A stretch of DNA of 64,000 nt. Origin: Celeribacter baekdonensis B30 (GTDB taxonomy: Bacteria; Pseudomonadota; Alphaproteobacteria; Rhodobacterales; Rhodobacteraceae). The stretch covers positions 1 to 64,000 of the forward strand of contig NZ_AMRK01000013.1 in NCBI RefSeq assembly GCF_000299875.1, in the 5' to 3' direction. Shown here one piece after another: positions 35,461 through 43,935 of the stretch. Numbering within the stretch: the first letter of the stretch is position 1; every line of letters begins with the position of its first letter. Below the pieces are notes generated by a model. It saw nothing but the letters and a program-made list of their open reading frames with translations, ran no database searches and had not been told where the DNA came from. The translations under genes and the position numbers were made by a program.

Positions 35461-37110
35461 GTGCGGCAAATATCGATGGATGATGATGGCGAAGCCTCAG
35501 TTGCAGTTGGTGCTGAAGAGTCGCGCAGGGCCGCCGTGCTACGTGCGCTTGTTCAGGCATATCTTAATGGGGCTGGCAGTCTGGAAAGCGGCATCAATGA
35601 CGCCGTTTGGGAGCTTGGTGTCAGCAGGGCGACGGTCTGGCGTTGGATAAAGCGGCTGGCGGAAGAGGGTGGGCGCACCAGCGCGCTGGCTCCGCGGAAA
35701 CGGGGCCGTCCGGCCGGTACAACTTTGATATCCGGCAAAGTTGAATCGGTGATCGAAGAGCATCTTCGCCGATATTTCTTGCGCCGGGAGCGTTCGAGCC
35801 TCTCGCGCGTCGTGACTGAGATCCGCAGCGCGTGCTGGCAGCAGGGCTTGCAACCGCCGACACGGCGGACGGTTCAGCGTCGTCTGGATGCGATGGATAC
35901 CCGCGAAGTTGCGAAGGCACGAGAGGGCGCAAAGGCGGCCCGCCAGAAATTTGCACCGGTCACAGGCGAGAACAAGGCCAGCCAGCCACTTGAGGTCGTG
36001 CAAATTGATCACACGTCCGCGGACATCATTCTTGTCGACAGTTTTGAGCGCCAAACAATTGGCCGACCGTGGGTCACGCTGGCAATCGACGTCGCGACCC
36101 GGTTGGTAACGGGATATTACACCTCTCTCGAGGCGCCTTCGCGACTGTCAGTGGCACTTTGCCTGACACAGGCGGTAGCCCCCAAGGCGGAACTTCTGGC
36201 GGAATTGGCGTGTAATATTCCTTGGCCCGCACAAGGCAAACCGCAGAGCATCCATGTCGACAATGGCCGCGATTTCCGGTCGCGGGTCTTTCGGTCGGCA
36301 TGTGCGGAATGGGGGATCGATCTGATCTATCGGCCGCCGGGCAGTCCTCACTTCGGGGGTCACATCGAGCGGTTGATCGGGACGATGATGGGGGCCGTTC
36401 ACCTGTTGCCGGGAACAACGCAAGCCTCAATCGCGGCCAAGGGCGACTATGACGCCGAAGGCCAGGCCACGATGACCCTGAGCGAATTCGATCATTGGTT
36501 TGCCCTCGAAATCTGCCGCTACAACAACAGCATTCATTCAAGTCTTGGCTGTACGCCCGTCGCCAAATGGGAGGCGCTCTCAGCGGAGATGACGGGCGAC
36601 ATCCCCTTCGAGATAGAAGCCTTTCAGGTGAGCTTCCTGCCAAGCGAACTGCGCAAGATCAGGCGTGACGGCATCCATCTGTTCCAGATAAGGTACTGGT
36701 CCGATGCACTGACAGGCCACATCGGGCGCGGCGATGGAAAGGTGGTCGTTCGCTACGATCCTCGCGATATCTCAATGATCTGGGTCGAACTGGACGATGG
36801 CCGGTATGTTGGGGCGCGGTACAGAAACCTGGAAACTCCGCCCGCGTCCCTCTGGGAATATCGCGAAGCCATGAGGAAGGCTCGTGCACTTGGCAAGACC
36901 GGGTCCAATGAACTGGTCCTGGCTGAGCTGATCCGACAGCAACGCCAGATCGAGGCTGAGAGCCGAGGCCTGACGAAGGCCGAACGCCGATCCCGTGAAA
37001 GAAAAGGGACATTGGAGGACGCCAACTCGGCTGTCTCGACAACCGAAGGGCTGCGCCCGATCGACACGGGTGATACATCGCGCCCATTGTTCAAGGTGGA
37101 GAGATGGTGA
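35461..37110 (+). CDS. tniA: TniA-like DDE transposase
   Basis: This ~549-residue protein has N-terminal helix-turn-helix regions (WELGVSRATVWRWIKRLAEEGG, then RTVQRRLDAM), the integrase core with D in VVQIDHTSADI, D in IHVDNGRDFRS and E in GGHIERLIGTM, and the Mu-like C-terminal domain with YDPRDISMIWVELDDG. It cuts and joins transposon ends. The GTG at 35461 and the ATG at 35476 are both possible starts. All catalytic residues are present, so it looks functional. Confidence 0.88.
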   Translation: MRQISMDDDGEASVAVGAEESRRAAVLRALVQAYLNGAGSLESGINDAVWELGVSRATVWRWIKRLAEEGGRTSALAPRKRGRPAGTTLISGKVESVIEEHLRRYFLRRERSSLSRVVTEIRSACWQQGLQPPTRRTVQRRLDAMDTREVAKAREGAKAARQKFAPVTGENKASQPLEVVQIDHTSADIILVDSFERQTIGRPWVTLAIDVATRLVTGYYTSLEAPSRLSVALCLTQAVAPKAELLAELACNIPWPAQGKPQSIHVDNGRDFRSRVFRSACAEWGIDLIYRPPGSPHFGGHIERLIGTMMGAVHLLPGTTQASIAAKGDYDAEGQATMTLSEFDHWFALEICRYNNSIHSSLGCTPVAKWEALSAEMTGDIPFEIEAFQVSFLPSELRKIRRDGIHLFQIRYWSDALTGHIGRGDGKVVVRYDPRDISMIWVELDDGRYVGARYRNLETPPASLWEYREAMRKARALGKTGSNELVLAELIRQQRQIEAESRGLTKAERRSRERKGTLEDANSAVSTTEGLRPIDTGDTSRPLFKVERW

Positions 37111-37111
37111 A

Positions 37112-37993
37112 TTGAGGGCAGGGACAACTGAAGAAGACGGTCGGATCGCCCTCATTCAATCGGATATCTGGATCGGCTTTCCACGGGCCGAACAGGTGTT
37201 GGACCGCTTGCAGGGCATGATCGAAGCGCCACGGCAAACCCGTATGCTTGGCCTTCTTGTGCATGGGACCTCCGGGATCGGAAAGACGATGATCGCCCGA
37301 AACCTGTCGCGCAAGTATGCACCAGAATACGATCCGGCGTCAGGCATCACCCGCACACCGCTGCTGCTGTTGCAAGCGCCGCCCGCACCTGACGAACGGC
37401 GGTTCTACCTGCACATCCTGGCCGTCGCCGGCGCCCCGGCGACGGCACTGAGCGCCCGCGCGCAAAATGTGGCTTCCCTCGAGGTCCGCGTCATCGCGCT
37501 CCTGCGCGACCTTGGCCTTCGGATGATCATGATCGACGAGGTTCACAACCTCTTGGCCGGGACCCACCGCGAACAGCGCCGCTTTCTCAATGTTCTGCGG
37601 TATCTTAGCAATGAACTCGAGGTGTCGCTGGTCTGCCTCGGGGTCAGCGAGGCCGTTGATGCCATCCGTGGTGATATCCAGCTTGCCAGGCGGCTTGACG
37701 AACATCACCTGCCGAACTGGCGCGACGATGCCGAGTTCTCGGACATGATCCAGACACTCATCGCGGCAATGCCGCTCGAGAAGAAATCCAATCTGAAGGT
37801 CAAGTCGCTCAAGCAGATACTTGCGCTGACCGGCGGGGTGACCTCGCGCATCTTCGCCCTGATCAAGGATCTTTCCATCGACGCCATTGTTACAGGTGAC
37901 GAATGCATCACCGATGACGCAATCGCCAAATGGACGCCGGTTTGGACGCGACATGCGAAGGCCCATCGGCGGCTCGAGAAGTCTGCGGTGTGA
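37112..37993 (+). CDS. tniB: TniB-like AAA+ ATPase
   Basis: Walker A (VHGTSGIGKTMIARNL), Walker B (RMIMIDEVHNLLAG) and sensor residues (SLVCLGVSEA, then LARRLDEHHLPNW) identify the TniB/TnsC ATPase that links target DNA to TniA. The likely start is TTG at 37112, one base after the tniA stop, since no in-frame ATG occurs nearby. The tniQ ATG overlaps its stop by one base. Confidence 0.85.
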   Translation: MRAGTTEEDGRIALIQSDIWIGFPRAEQVLDRLQGMIEAPRQTRMLGLLVHGTSGIGKTMIARNLSRKYAPEYDPASGITRTPLLLLQAPPAPDERRFYLHILAVAGAPATALSARAQNVASLEVRVIALLRDLGLRMIMIDEVHNLLAGTHREQRRFLNVLRYLSNELEVSLVCLGVSEAVDAIRGDIQLARRLDEHHLPNWRDDAEFSDMIQTLIAAMPLEKKSNLKVKSLKQILALTGGVTSRIFALIKDLSIDAIVTGDECITDDAIAKWTPVWTRHAKAHRRLEKSAV

Positions 37994-38781
37994 TGCCGCG
38001 CCCGCTGCCGAAGACTGTCTCGCCGCTGCCAGACGAGTTGTTGTCAGGTTGGCTGTCCCGGCTGGCTGCGGCAAACTACTGCAATAACGCGGAACTGCTT
38101 GCTCATATCGAAATCGATACCACACATGGCACCGCCTTGGACTTCAGCATCGACGCGGCTGCGGCAGAGAAGATTGCCAATGCCGCACGGGTCGCCCCAG
38201 ATGTCGTGCGATCTTTGGCCTTTCCGGCGATGACGCCACGAGAAGCCTCGCTGACGGCCCAGATGCCATTCCAGCATTGTCTGCAATGCTCCCGAGAGGG
38301 CCTTTCGCTCAGACATTGGAGGCGGGCCTGGGCATTCGACTGTCAAGTTTGCGGGACGAGACTTGTGCAGACCCTTGGCAAAACAGGTGACGAACAAATA
38401 TCCGGAAAACTGATATTCCGAGCGCGCCGCGGGGCAGGGATGCTTGAGTGCGCCGCGCGATCGCGCGGCCCCAAGCAACTTCGGCGCGCAATGCGCGCAG
38501 TCACCTTTGCCATGTCACTCAAAACCTTCCGCGGGGATCCGTCGTTCGCTGTCCAGAACCCCAGATCGGAAGTTAGGCTGTTCTGCCTCGCCGCAATCGC
38601 CGCCGCTCGATCTCAGCCCTTGGCTAAGGCAGCCATCGTCAGCAAAAGCATCGACGACTATGCAAGGGTTGCTCTCTTGCGCGCCTTCGAGAAGGAGCCT
38701 CGATTGCTTGCCGCGGTTGATCACATCGCGCAAAGGCGCGCGAAAAGCGCCGGCCCCATGACAGCCGCATCTCACAATTAA
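37993..38781 (+). CDS. tniQ: TniQ-like target-selection protein
   Basis: This 262-residue protein has the TniQ N-terminal signature (LPKTVSPLPDELLSGWLSRLAAAN) and a zinc-finger segment CLQCSREGLSLRHWRRAWAFDCQVC. It is shorter than many TniQ/TnsD proteins, like those of compact Tn5053-type elements. TniQ directs TniB to the target. The start overlaps the tniB stop (TGATG), and its end contains the innermost right-end repeat. Confidence 0.82.
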   Translation: MPRPLPKTVSPLPDELLSGWLSRLAAANYCNNAELLAHIEIDTTHGTALDFSIDAAAAEKIANAARVAPDVVRSLAFPAMTPREASLTAQMPFQHCLQCSREGLSLRHWRRAWAFDCQVCGTRLVQTLGKTGDEQISGKLIFRARRGAGMLECAARSRGPKQLRRAMRAVTFAMSLKTFRGDPSFAVQNPRSEVRLFCLAAIAAARSQPLAKAAIVSKSIDDYARVALLRAFEKEPRLLAAVDHIAQRRAKSAGPMTAASHN

Positions 38782-38835
38782 GGGCAAAAATTGTCGCCAA
38801 ACACGTCCCGTCTCAGATTAAAGGGCAACGCGACA
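38776..38835. repeat. Right-end repeated TniA-binding sites
   Basis: Read leftward from the end, GCCCTTTAATCTGAGACGGG is followed by GCCCTTAATTGTGAGATGCG, matching the left-end units. The inner unit overlaps the last codons and the stop of tniQ (38779-38781). The end pair is asymmetric: two sites right, three left. Confidence 0.7.
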
Positions 38836-38967
38836 CCCTTGGTTTTCATACGCTGAGCGCGATCAGAGAGATCTCGCAGACCACCGCGCGCGCGTGCTAT
38901 ATAAGGTGTACAGGCGCACCCTTACAAAACACTTGGGTAAACTGCAAAACTGCCGTATTTTGCACAT

Positions 38968-40047
38968 ATGAAGCCTCAAGTAACTACGCAGTATGATAGT
39001 TTTGATGATCCTCTAGTGGATGCGGAGGGGCTTGAAGTGACGTCTGAGGACGATCTGTGGTTCCTGCCCGGTCCGATGGAAGTGGAGCCGGATTATCTGC
39101 CGCCCGGACCGAGGGCAGAGCTGCGTGAAACCGCAGTCCTCGACGACTGGCGGAAGGCAGAGGCAGGCAATGCCGCCCGTCTCGCCCGTGTGGCGGGCCG
39201 GATTGGCGCGCTGGATGACCGTCTGCACCGTGGCCCGGAGGGCTGGCGGCATAGGCTCGCGCTGATGGAGGCGGCAGACCTCAGCTGGTTTGTGGGCGAC
39301 CGAATTGGCCCGGATCGGCTGGCACTCTGGATATCCATGCGCCTGTCGGGTGTGCAGGACGACACCGCAGCACTCGCGCGTGTCGGATGGGCGGTGCGGC
39401 GTCTGACAGGCGGTCCCGGCCCAGAGGTGGACCTATCCGCTTTCCTCGATCGCCGTGACCCTGAAAACATGGCCAATGAAGCCGAGCCCTTTGCGGATCG
39501 CGCGGTCGGTTGGCTTGACCTGATGGCGCAAGCCGCCGACCTGCACTCGATCACACGCGCCTGCATGGGGTTTCACCTCTGGAACCTTGCGGGCCTCAGG
39601 CAACAGGGCGACCGGACGGAAGCAGCGGTTACCGCCGCACGCATTGCCGCGAGCGAAGGCCCGAATTCGAATCGCGGGGCCATCTTTGCGCCTCTGGCTA
39701 TGCGCGGAGCAGGGGGGCTGCGCGCCAGTGGCCCACCTGCTGAGCGCTTGGAGCGTTGGCTCGAGGGAATGGAAACAGCATGCCTGACCGCGATGCGGCA
39801 CCTCGACGATATCCAGGCATGGTCAGTGCGGGCGGAAGCCATGATGGCCCCGCTCTCTGGCAGGACACCACCTGCATTGCGCGCTGTGCTGACCGAATGG
39901 CCCCTCGTCTCCGCCCCAATGGCCGAGACCCTGACCGGTGCCAGCCGCGGCGCCGTCCAGCGCAACCTTGCTTGGATGGAAACGCGCGACCTGATCTGCG
40001 AGGTGACCGGACAAGGGCGTTTCCGCATGTGGCGGGCGATGCCATGA
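38968..40047 (+). CDS. DUF1612/RHE_PE00001-type helix-turn-helix protein
   Basis: This 359-residue protein resembles the RHE_PE00001 family found on rhizobial and rhodobacterial plasmids. The centre has AADLSWFVGDRIGPDRLALWISMRLSGVQDDTAALARVGWAVRRLTG, and the C-terminus is a winged helix-turn-helix (VSAPMAETLTGASRGAVQRNLAWMETRDLICEVTGQGRFRMW). The function of the family is not established; a DNA-binding role is suggested by the C-terminal domain. It lies just outside the transposon end. Confidence 0.6.
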   Translation: MKPQVTTQYDSFDDPLVDAEGLEVTSEDDLWFLPGPMEVEPDYLPPGPRAELRETAVLDDWRKAEAGNAARLARVAGRIGALDDRLHRGPEGWRHRLALMEAADLSWFVGDRIGPDRLALWISMRLSGVQDDTAALARVGWAVRRLTGGPGPEVDLSAFLDRRDPENMANEAEPFADRAVGWLDLMAQAADLHSITRACMGFHLWNLAGLRQQGDRTEAAVTAARIAASEGPNSNRGAIFAPLAMRGAGGLRASGPPAERLERWLEGMETACLTAMRHLDDIQAWSVRAEAMMAPLSGRTPPALRAVLTEWPLVSAPMAETLTGASRGAVQRNLAWMETRDLICEVTGQGRFRMWRAMP

Positions 40048-40374
40048 AACACCTCTACAGAAGCACTCGTTTTGGTGCGTAACATCTGTTGATAGTTCAA
40101 CGGAGGCGCTGGATCGTGACAGAATGAAAATATGAGACAGTCTATTTCGACGCGCGGCTCAGCAATAGTAGTCAGATGGATTTGCAGTGTTTTCACCTAT
40201 CTGTGGGATCCTCTAGTCGCTCTAGCCTCAAATTCTTCATTTCGAAATCACGAAAGAATAAGTCTCTTGGGCGCACAAACTGGGGCACGAAAATTGCGAT
40301 CTCCCCGTGGACAGACGGGGTCAGTTTATAGAGTTGGGCGACCGCCCCATGAAGCCGAAACAGCCGATCACCGC
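40048..40374. other. Non-coding stretch with a hairpin
   Basis: About 330 bases without a credible gene separate the DUF1612 protein from the ZIP transporter gene, which ends at 40375. A hairpin CCCCGT-ggacag-ACGGGG lies at 40303-40320, followed by TCAGTTTATAG. Its stem and position after the leftward ZIP gene suggest a transcription terminator. Confidence 0.45.
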
Positions 40375-41556
40375 TCAGATCTTGATCAATGCCGCCGTCG
40401 CGTACATGAAGGCGATGCCGCCCAGAAACCCGACCAGTACGGCTGGTGACATCAGCGCCGCCTGCCTGTCGGCGTTTTGACGTACAAGGTAGGCGCTGAC
40501 CTCGACCATGACTTGCAGGATCGCACCCGCTCCGACGGCGAGTGCCAATGCCGACCATTGCGGCGCATAGGCAAGGCTGCCCGCCCACATTCCGAGGATG
40601 GCCGGGCCACCGGCGAGCAGGGTCAGGGCGGCGAACGTCCAAAGCGTTGGCCGGGCACGAAGCATCGGGGCGGCGATGCCGATGCCCTCGGTGACATTGT
40701 GCAAGGCAAAGCCTAGGACGAGGAAAGTGCCAAGCCCGGCCGATCCTGCGGCGAATGCACCGCCGATCGCCAACCCTTCACCGAAGTTGTGCAGCCCTAT
40801 CCCGAGGGCGATGTAGAACGCCAGCGCAATGCCCTCCGGGTTGCCGCGCCAGCGCCCGATCGCCATCAGCAAAAGGAAGCTTGCCAGCGCCGCGAGCCAG
40901 ACCATGGCGGAGCCCTGGAATATTGCGGCCGCTTCTGCCGACAGCTCCATTGCTTCGGATAGGGTGTCGATCAGCAAGAAGGCCAGCAACCCAACCGTCA
41001 GTGCCAGCAGAAAGTTCATCCCGCTTCGCCCGACGCCCTTCATGGCCGGATAGAACATCAGGCCAAGCGCCACCGGCAACAAGCCGACGATCGCCCCGAT
41101 CACCGCCTGAAGTCGAAGTTGACCCCAGGTGGGACTTGGCGTCGAGACGGCGACCCCGATCTCATGCCCGAAGGTCGCGCCCGTGTTGGTCAGCAGGTTG
41201 ACGTGATGGGCCTCGCCGAGAACCCACGGATAGGGAATTCGTAACCAGACCGCTTCGCCGCGGGCAATCGGCCCCGCGGGCTCCTGCGTGAAGGTCCAGT
41301 AGGCGTCGTCCACTGCGACCTGCGCGACCACCATTGCTTCCGATCCGCCGGCGCGCACACTGAGCGAAATCCCCGACCCATCGAGGATCGTCCGTTCGAC
41401 GGTCAACGCCTCGACCGGGGGCGCGCCATTGTTGAAGCCGCGCAGCGGATCGAGCGAGGCAATCCACACGAAAGCCCCCAGCATGACGGCCAGCGGCACG
41501 AGAACGAGAAGCAGGCGGGTCATTGGCGGGCGGCTTTGTTCGGTCTGATCGGTCAT
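40375..41556 (-). CDS. ZIP-family metal transporter with N-terminal periplasmic-type domain
   Basis: Residues ~10-30 form a membrane anchor, ~35-140 a predicted soluble domain, and ~145-393 a ZIP transporter with the metal-binding helices IGLHNFGEGLAIGGAF and FALHNVTEGIGI. ZIP proteins move divalent metals such as Zn, Mn or Fe into the cytoplasm. The added N-terminal domain is unusual. The start overlaps the multicopper oxidase stop by 4 bases. Control by the divergent mntR is likely, pointing to manganese, though this is inference. Confidence 0.85.
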   Translation of the reverse strand: MTDQTEQSRPPMTRLLLVLVPLAVMLGAFVWIASLDPLRGFNNGAPPVEALTVERTILDGSGISLSVRAGGSEAMVVAQVAVDDAYWTFTQEPAGPIARGEAVWLRIPYPWVLGEAHHVNLLTNTGATFGHEIGVAVSTPSPTWGQLRLQAVIGAIVGLLPVALGLMFYPAMKGVGRSGMNFLLALTVGLLAFLLIDTLSEAMELSAEAAAIFQGSAMVWLAALASFLLLMAIGRWRGNPEGIALAFYIALGIGLHNFGEGLAIGGAFAAGSAGLGTFLVLGFALHNVTEGIGIAAPMLRARPTLWTFAALTLLAGGPAILGMWAGSLAYAPQWSALALAVGAGAILQVMVEVSAYLVRQNADRQAALMSPAVLVGFLGGIAFMYATAALIKI

Positions 41557-42761
41557 GCTCCGGCCTCCCGCACGTCGAAAAAGCCCATCCAGCCTAGTTC
41601 GGTGAACTCGGCCTGATGGGCATGGAACATGTACAATCCATCCTCGTGGTCAGCGAAACTGAACTCGAGGATGCCGCGCTGCGCCTGACACTGCATGATC
41701 ACATCGACCGTGCGCAGGGTCGGCGTGAGTTGCGAACCGGTGTCGTAGTAGTCGAAGAAATTGCCGTGCAGATGGAACGAGTTGATCGGATCGAACTCGG
41801 TCGCATTCATGAGGTAGATACGGACCGGGCGCGACTTGTCGATCCGGATCGGCGCGTTCATGTAAGCTTGGCCGACCGTGTTGACGGCATAAACCTCGTT
41901 CTCGCCGTCGAAATTGGTGTCGAATCCGTTCATCACCATTGCCAGTTCCTGCCATTCGGCGTTTTCCGGGCTGCCCAGCACACGCGACGCCGCCACGGCC
42001 GCAAATTCAGGGTGGCGGGCCGGATCGGGGTCGACCACGAAAAGTCCGTACATGCCCTTATGCATGTGCCGTTTCAACGGCAGGGCATGGCAGTGATAGA
42101 GATGACAGCCGAAGGGCTTGGCATCGAACTCATAGACGAACTCCTCGCCCGGATCGATCAGCCCGGCGCCTTGAACGCCGTCCATTCGCGCAGAGTGAAT
42201 GCCGTGAAAATGCATGGAATGCGGGTGTGAACCGAGGTTGCGAAAGATGATCCGTAGCCGTTCGCCTTCTTTGGCGCGCAGAGCGGGGCCGGGAACGCGT
42301 CCGTTGAACGTCCAGGCGGGAAAGAAAACGCCGGGAGCGATCTCGATCTCCACGTCGATGGCGTCCACCTCGAACGTTCGTAACGTGCGCCCATCCGGCA
42401 GAACTTCGGTCTGGCCTGTCTCCCAGTCGGTCAGCATGGCCGTCGGGTCGAACCCGTTCCGGGCGTGGTCGACCTGGCCGACCATCGTCATGTTGCCATG
42501 CGCCATGCCACTGTCATGGGCCGAATACGGATCGACCGCCCCGCCGGGCATCGCATGCCCCGCCATCGGGTCGGGCGTTGCCTGGGATTGCGCGCGGCTC
42601 GCGGCCACGGCCGCTCCGCCGGCAGCCACCAGACCGCCGACCAACAACGCGCGTCGCGACGCCGAAACTGGCTCCGTGACGACGCCAGGTGGCGCTGTGG
42701 GCAGCGATGTCTCCACGGCGGACGACACCTCGCGCCCTCGCTTGCTGGTATCGACAGGCAT
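41553..42761 (-). CDS. Multicopper oxidase, two-domain type, Tat-exported
   Basis: A twin-arginine signal (SASRRALLVGGLVAAGGAAVAA) precedes a copper oxidase. Copper ligands appear as HSMHFHGIHS, the type-1 site CHLYHCHALPLKRHMHKGM, NSFHLHGNFF and MFHAHQAEF. The last segment has Ala where three-domain enzymes have the type-1 Cys, so the type-1 copper is in the first domain, as in two-domain laccases. Starting at ATG 42761 keeps the Tat signal. It is co-transcribed with the ZIP gene and is divergent from mntR. Confidence 0.85.
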   Translation of the reverse strand: MPVDTSKRGREVSSAVETSLPTAPPGVVTEPVSASRRALLVGGLVAAGGAAVAASRAQSQATPDPMAGHAMPGGAVDPYSAHDSGMAHGNMTMVGQVDHARNGFDPTAMLTDWETGQTEVLPDGRTLRTFEVDAIDVEIEIAPGVFFPAWTFNGRVPGPALRAKEGERLRIIFRNLGSHPHSMHFHGIHSARMDGVQGAGLIDPGEEFVYEFDAKPFGCHLYHCHALPLKRHMHKGMYGLFVVDPDPARHPEFAAVAASRVLGSPENAEWQELAMVMNGFDTNFDGENEVYAVNTVGQAYMNAPIRIDKSRPVRIYLMNATEFDPINSFHLHGNFFDYYDTGSQLTPTLRTVDVIMQCQAQRGILEFSFADHEDGLYMFHAHQAEFTELGWMGFFDVREAGA

Positions 42762-42811
42762 GGACGTTGTCCCTTCAGATGACACGCAGGCCAAAGTCCC
42801 GGCGCAAAAAG

Positions 42812-42825
42812 TTAGCATAGGCTAA
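42812..42825. promoter_or_regulatory. MntR-type operator between the mco-zip operon and mntR
   Basis: TTAGC-ATAG-GCTAA is an inverted repeat with 5-base arms, similar in arm sequence to MntR/Mur boxes of alphaproteobacteria. It lies 51 bases before the oxidase ATG and 53 bases before mntR, so one site could control both directions. Confidence 0.65.
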
Positions 42826-42877
42826 TAATCATCGCTCAGGCTTTACGAGTCAATCCTGATCGTGCGAGGGTGACGGC

Positions 42878-43330
42878 ATGACGGATGATGAGAACCTTGA
42901 ATCAACCGAGGCAGAGGCACGTGCGGTCGAATCCCGCGCCGAGGCCTTCATCGGTGTGCGCGAGGCGCGGCGCAGCGAGGTGGCGGAAGACTATGTCGAA
43001 TTGATCGCTGAGTTGATCCACGAGAACGGCGAAGCCCGACCGGTCGATATCGCGGCCCGGATGGGCGTTACCGCGCCGACGGTCGCCAAAACCCTCGGCC
43101 GTCTGGCGCGGGACGGCCTGATCACTCGCGCGAAATACCGTTCGGTCTTTCTGACCGAGGAAGGCCGGGCGCTTGCCAAGGAATGCAGACACCGCCACGA
43201 GATCGTCTTGCGGTTTCTCCTGAGCCTCGGGCTCGACCCCGAGACGGCTGAACGCGACGCGGAAGGGATCGAGCATCATGTGAGCGAGCGCACGCTTGCC
43301 CTGTTCGCGGCGTTTGCCCAGCGGTCATAG
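42878..43330 (+). CDS. mntR: Manganese-responsive DtxR-family regulator
   Basis: This 150-residue DtxR/MntR protein has a winged helix ([44 protein letters not shown]) and the metal-ligand segments [13 protein letters not shown] and [10 protein letters not shown]. The C-terminal SH3 domain of long DtxR proteins is absent, as in MntR. It probably senses Mn2+ and acts at the palindrome upstream. Iron sensing is an alternative. Confidence 0.85.
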   Translation: MTDDENLESTEAEARAVESRAEAFIGVREARRSEVAEDYVELIAELIHENGEARPVDIAARMGVTAPTVAKTLGRLARDGLITRAKYRSVFLTEEGRALAKECRHRHEIVLRFLLSLGLDPETAERDAEGIEHHVSERTLALFAAFAQRS

Positions 43331-43454
43331 GCAGGTGGTTGCCGCTGCAACAAGTCGGTTGGCCGAGGATTTGAACGAGCCAATTTTTGGATGGTCCAAG
43401 AAACGTGATATTGTGCCGCTGGCATTCGGATCGCGCGGGTAGTAGATCAAGATC

Positions 43455-43799
43455 ATGAGACGTTGGGCACGCCTTATCTGTATCCTCTCGCTGGTGGCTT
43501 TTGCCATCGGCGCGGTCGCGCAGTCTGCTGGCTCAATTGCCATGGCCTCGTCAATGGTCTCCACGGATGGCGGCATGATGGCTATGGACGATTGCGACGC
43601 CTGCGGCAGCTTGGAAGACGGTAAGATGGGTTCCGTCTGTGATTTTGCGTGCAATGCCTCGGGAATGGCCGCTCTTCTTTCGATCCCGGCTGGTACCAGC
43701 CCGATCGCTGCCACCGCAGCCCATGAAATCCAGCTCGTGGACGTTCCGCACGGAATATCCGGCCCCCCGGCCAAGCAACCTCCTCGGGTCTACCTCTGA
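43455..43799 (+). CDS. Small Cys/Met-rich exported protein of unknown function
   Basis: This 114-residue protein has an N-terminal signal or membrane segment (LICILSLVAFAIGAVAQS) and a mature part with MMAMDDCDACGSLEDGKMGSVCDFAC, giving four cysteines in two CxxC-like pairs plus several methionines. It resembles DUF2946-like periplasmic metal-related proteins in style. It is upstream of, and in the same direction as, the second multicopper oxidase, so a copper-binding role is plausible but unproven. Confidence 0.65.
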   Translation: MRRWARLICILSLVAFAIGAVAQSAGSIAMASSMVSTDGGMMAMDDCDACGSLEDGKMGSVCDFACNASGMAALLSIPAGTSPIAATAAHEIQLVDVPHGISGPPAKQPPRVYL

Positions 43800-43935
43800 T
43801 CTGACACACGGCGCCTGATTGCGCTTCGTGTGTTTCCCCGTGCCGGACGCCCTCAAATGGGCGTTTGCGCGGATCCATGAACGTCGCCACGCAATTGCTT
43901 TGGCGGCGTACAGTGAAATCAGAGAGTGTTCATCC

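Larger units (their letters stand above)
35330..38835. mobile_element. Compact tniA-tniB-tniQ (Tn5053/Tn7-like) transposon
   Basis: The ends are inverted: the left reads TGTCGCGTAGCCCTTAATTG from 35330, and the right, read inward from 38835, gives TGTCGCGTTGCCCTTTAATC. The 3.5-kb interior holds only tniA, tniB and tniQ in one operon, with no resolvase, integron, Cas gene or cargo. The flanking 5-mers (GCCGC and CCCTT) do not match, and the interrupted gcdH does not resume, so one flank has been rearranged. Confidence 0.8.

Noticed and set aside
35330-38835. tniA-tniB-tniQ as a CRISPR-associated transposon
   Set aside because: No Cas12k or Cascade gene, CRISPR repeat or tracrRNA-like region was found in or near the element, and its length is fully used by the three tni genes.
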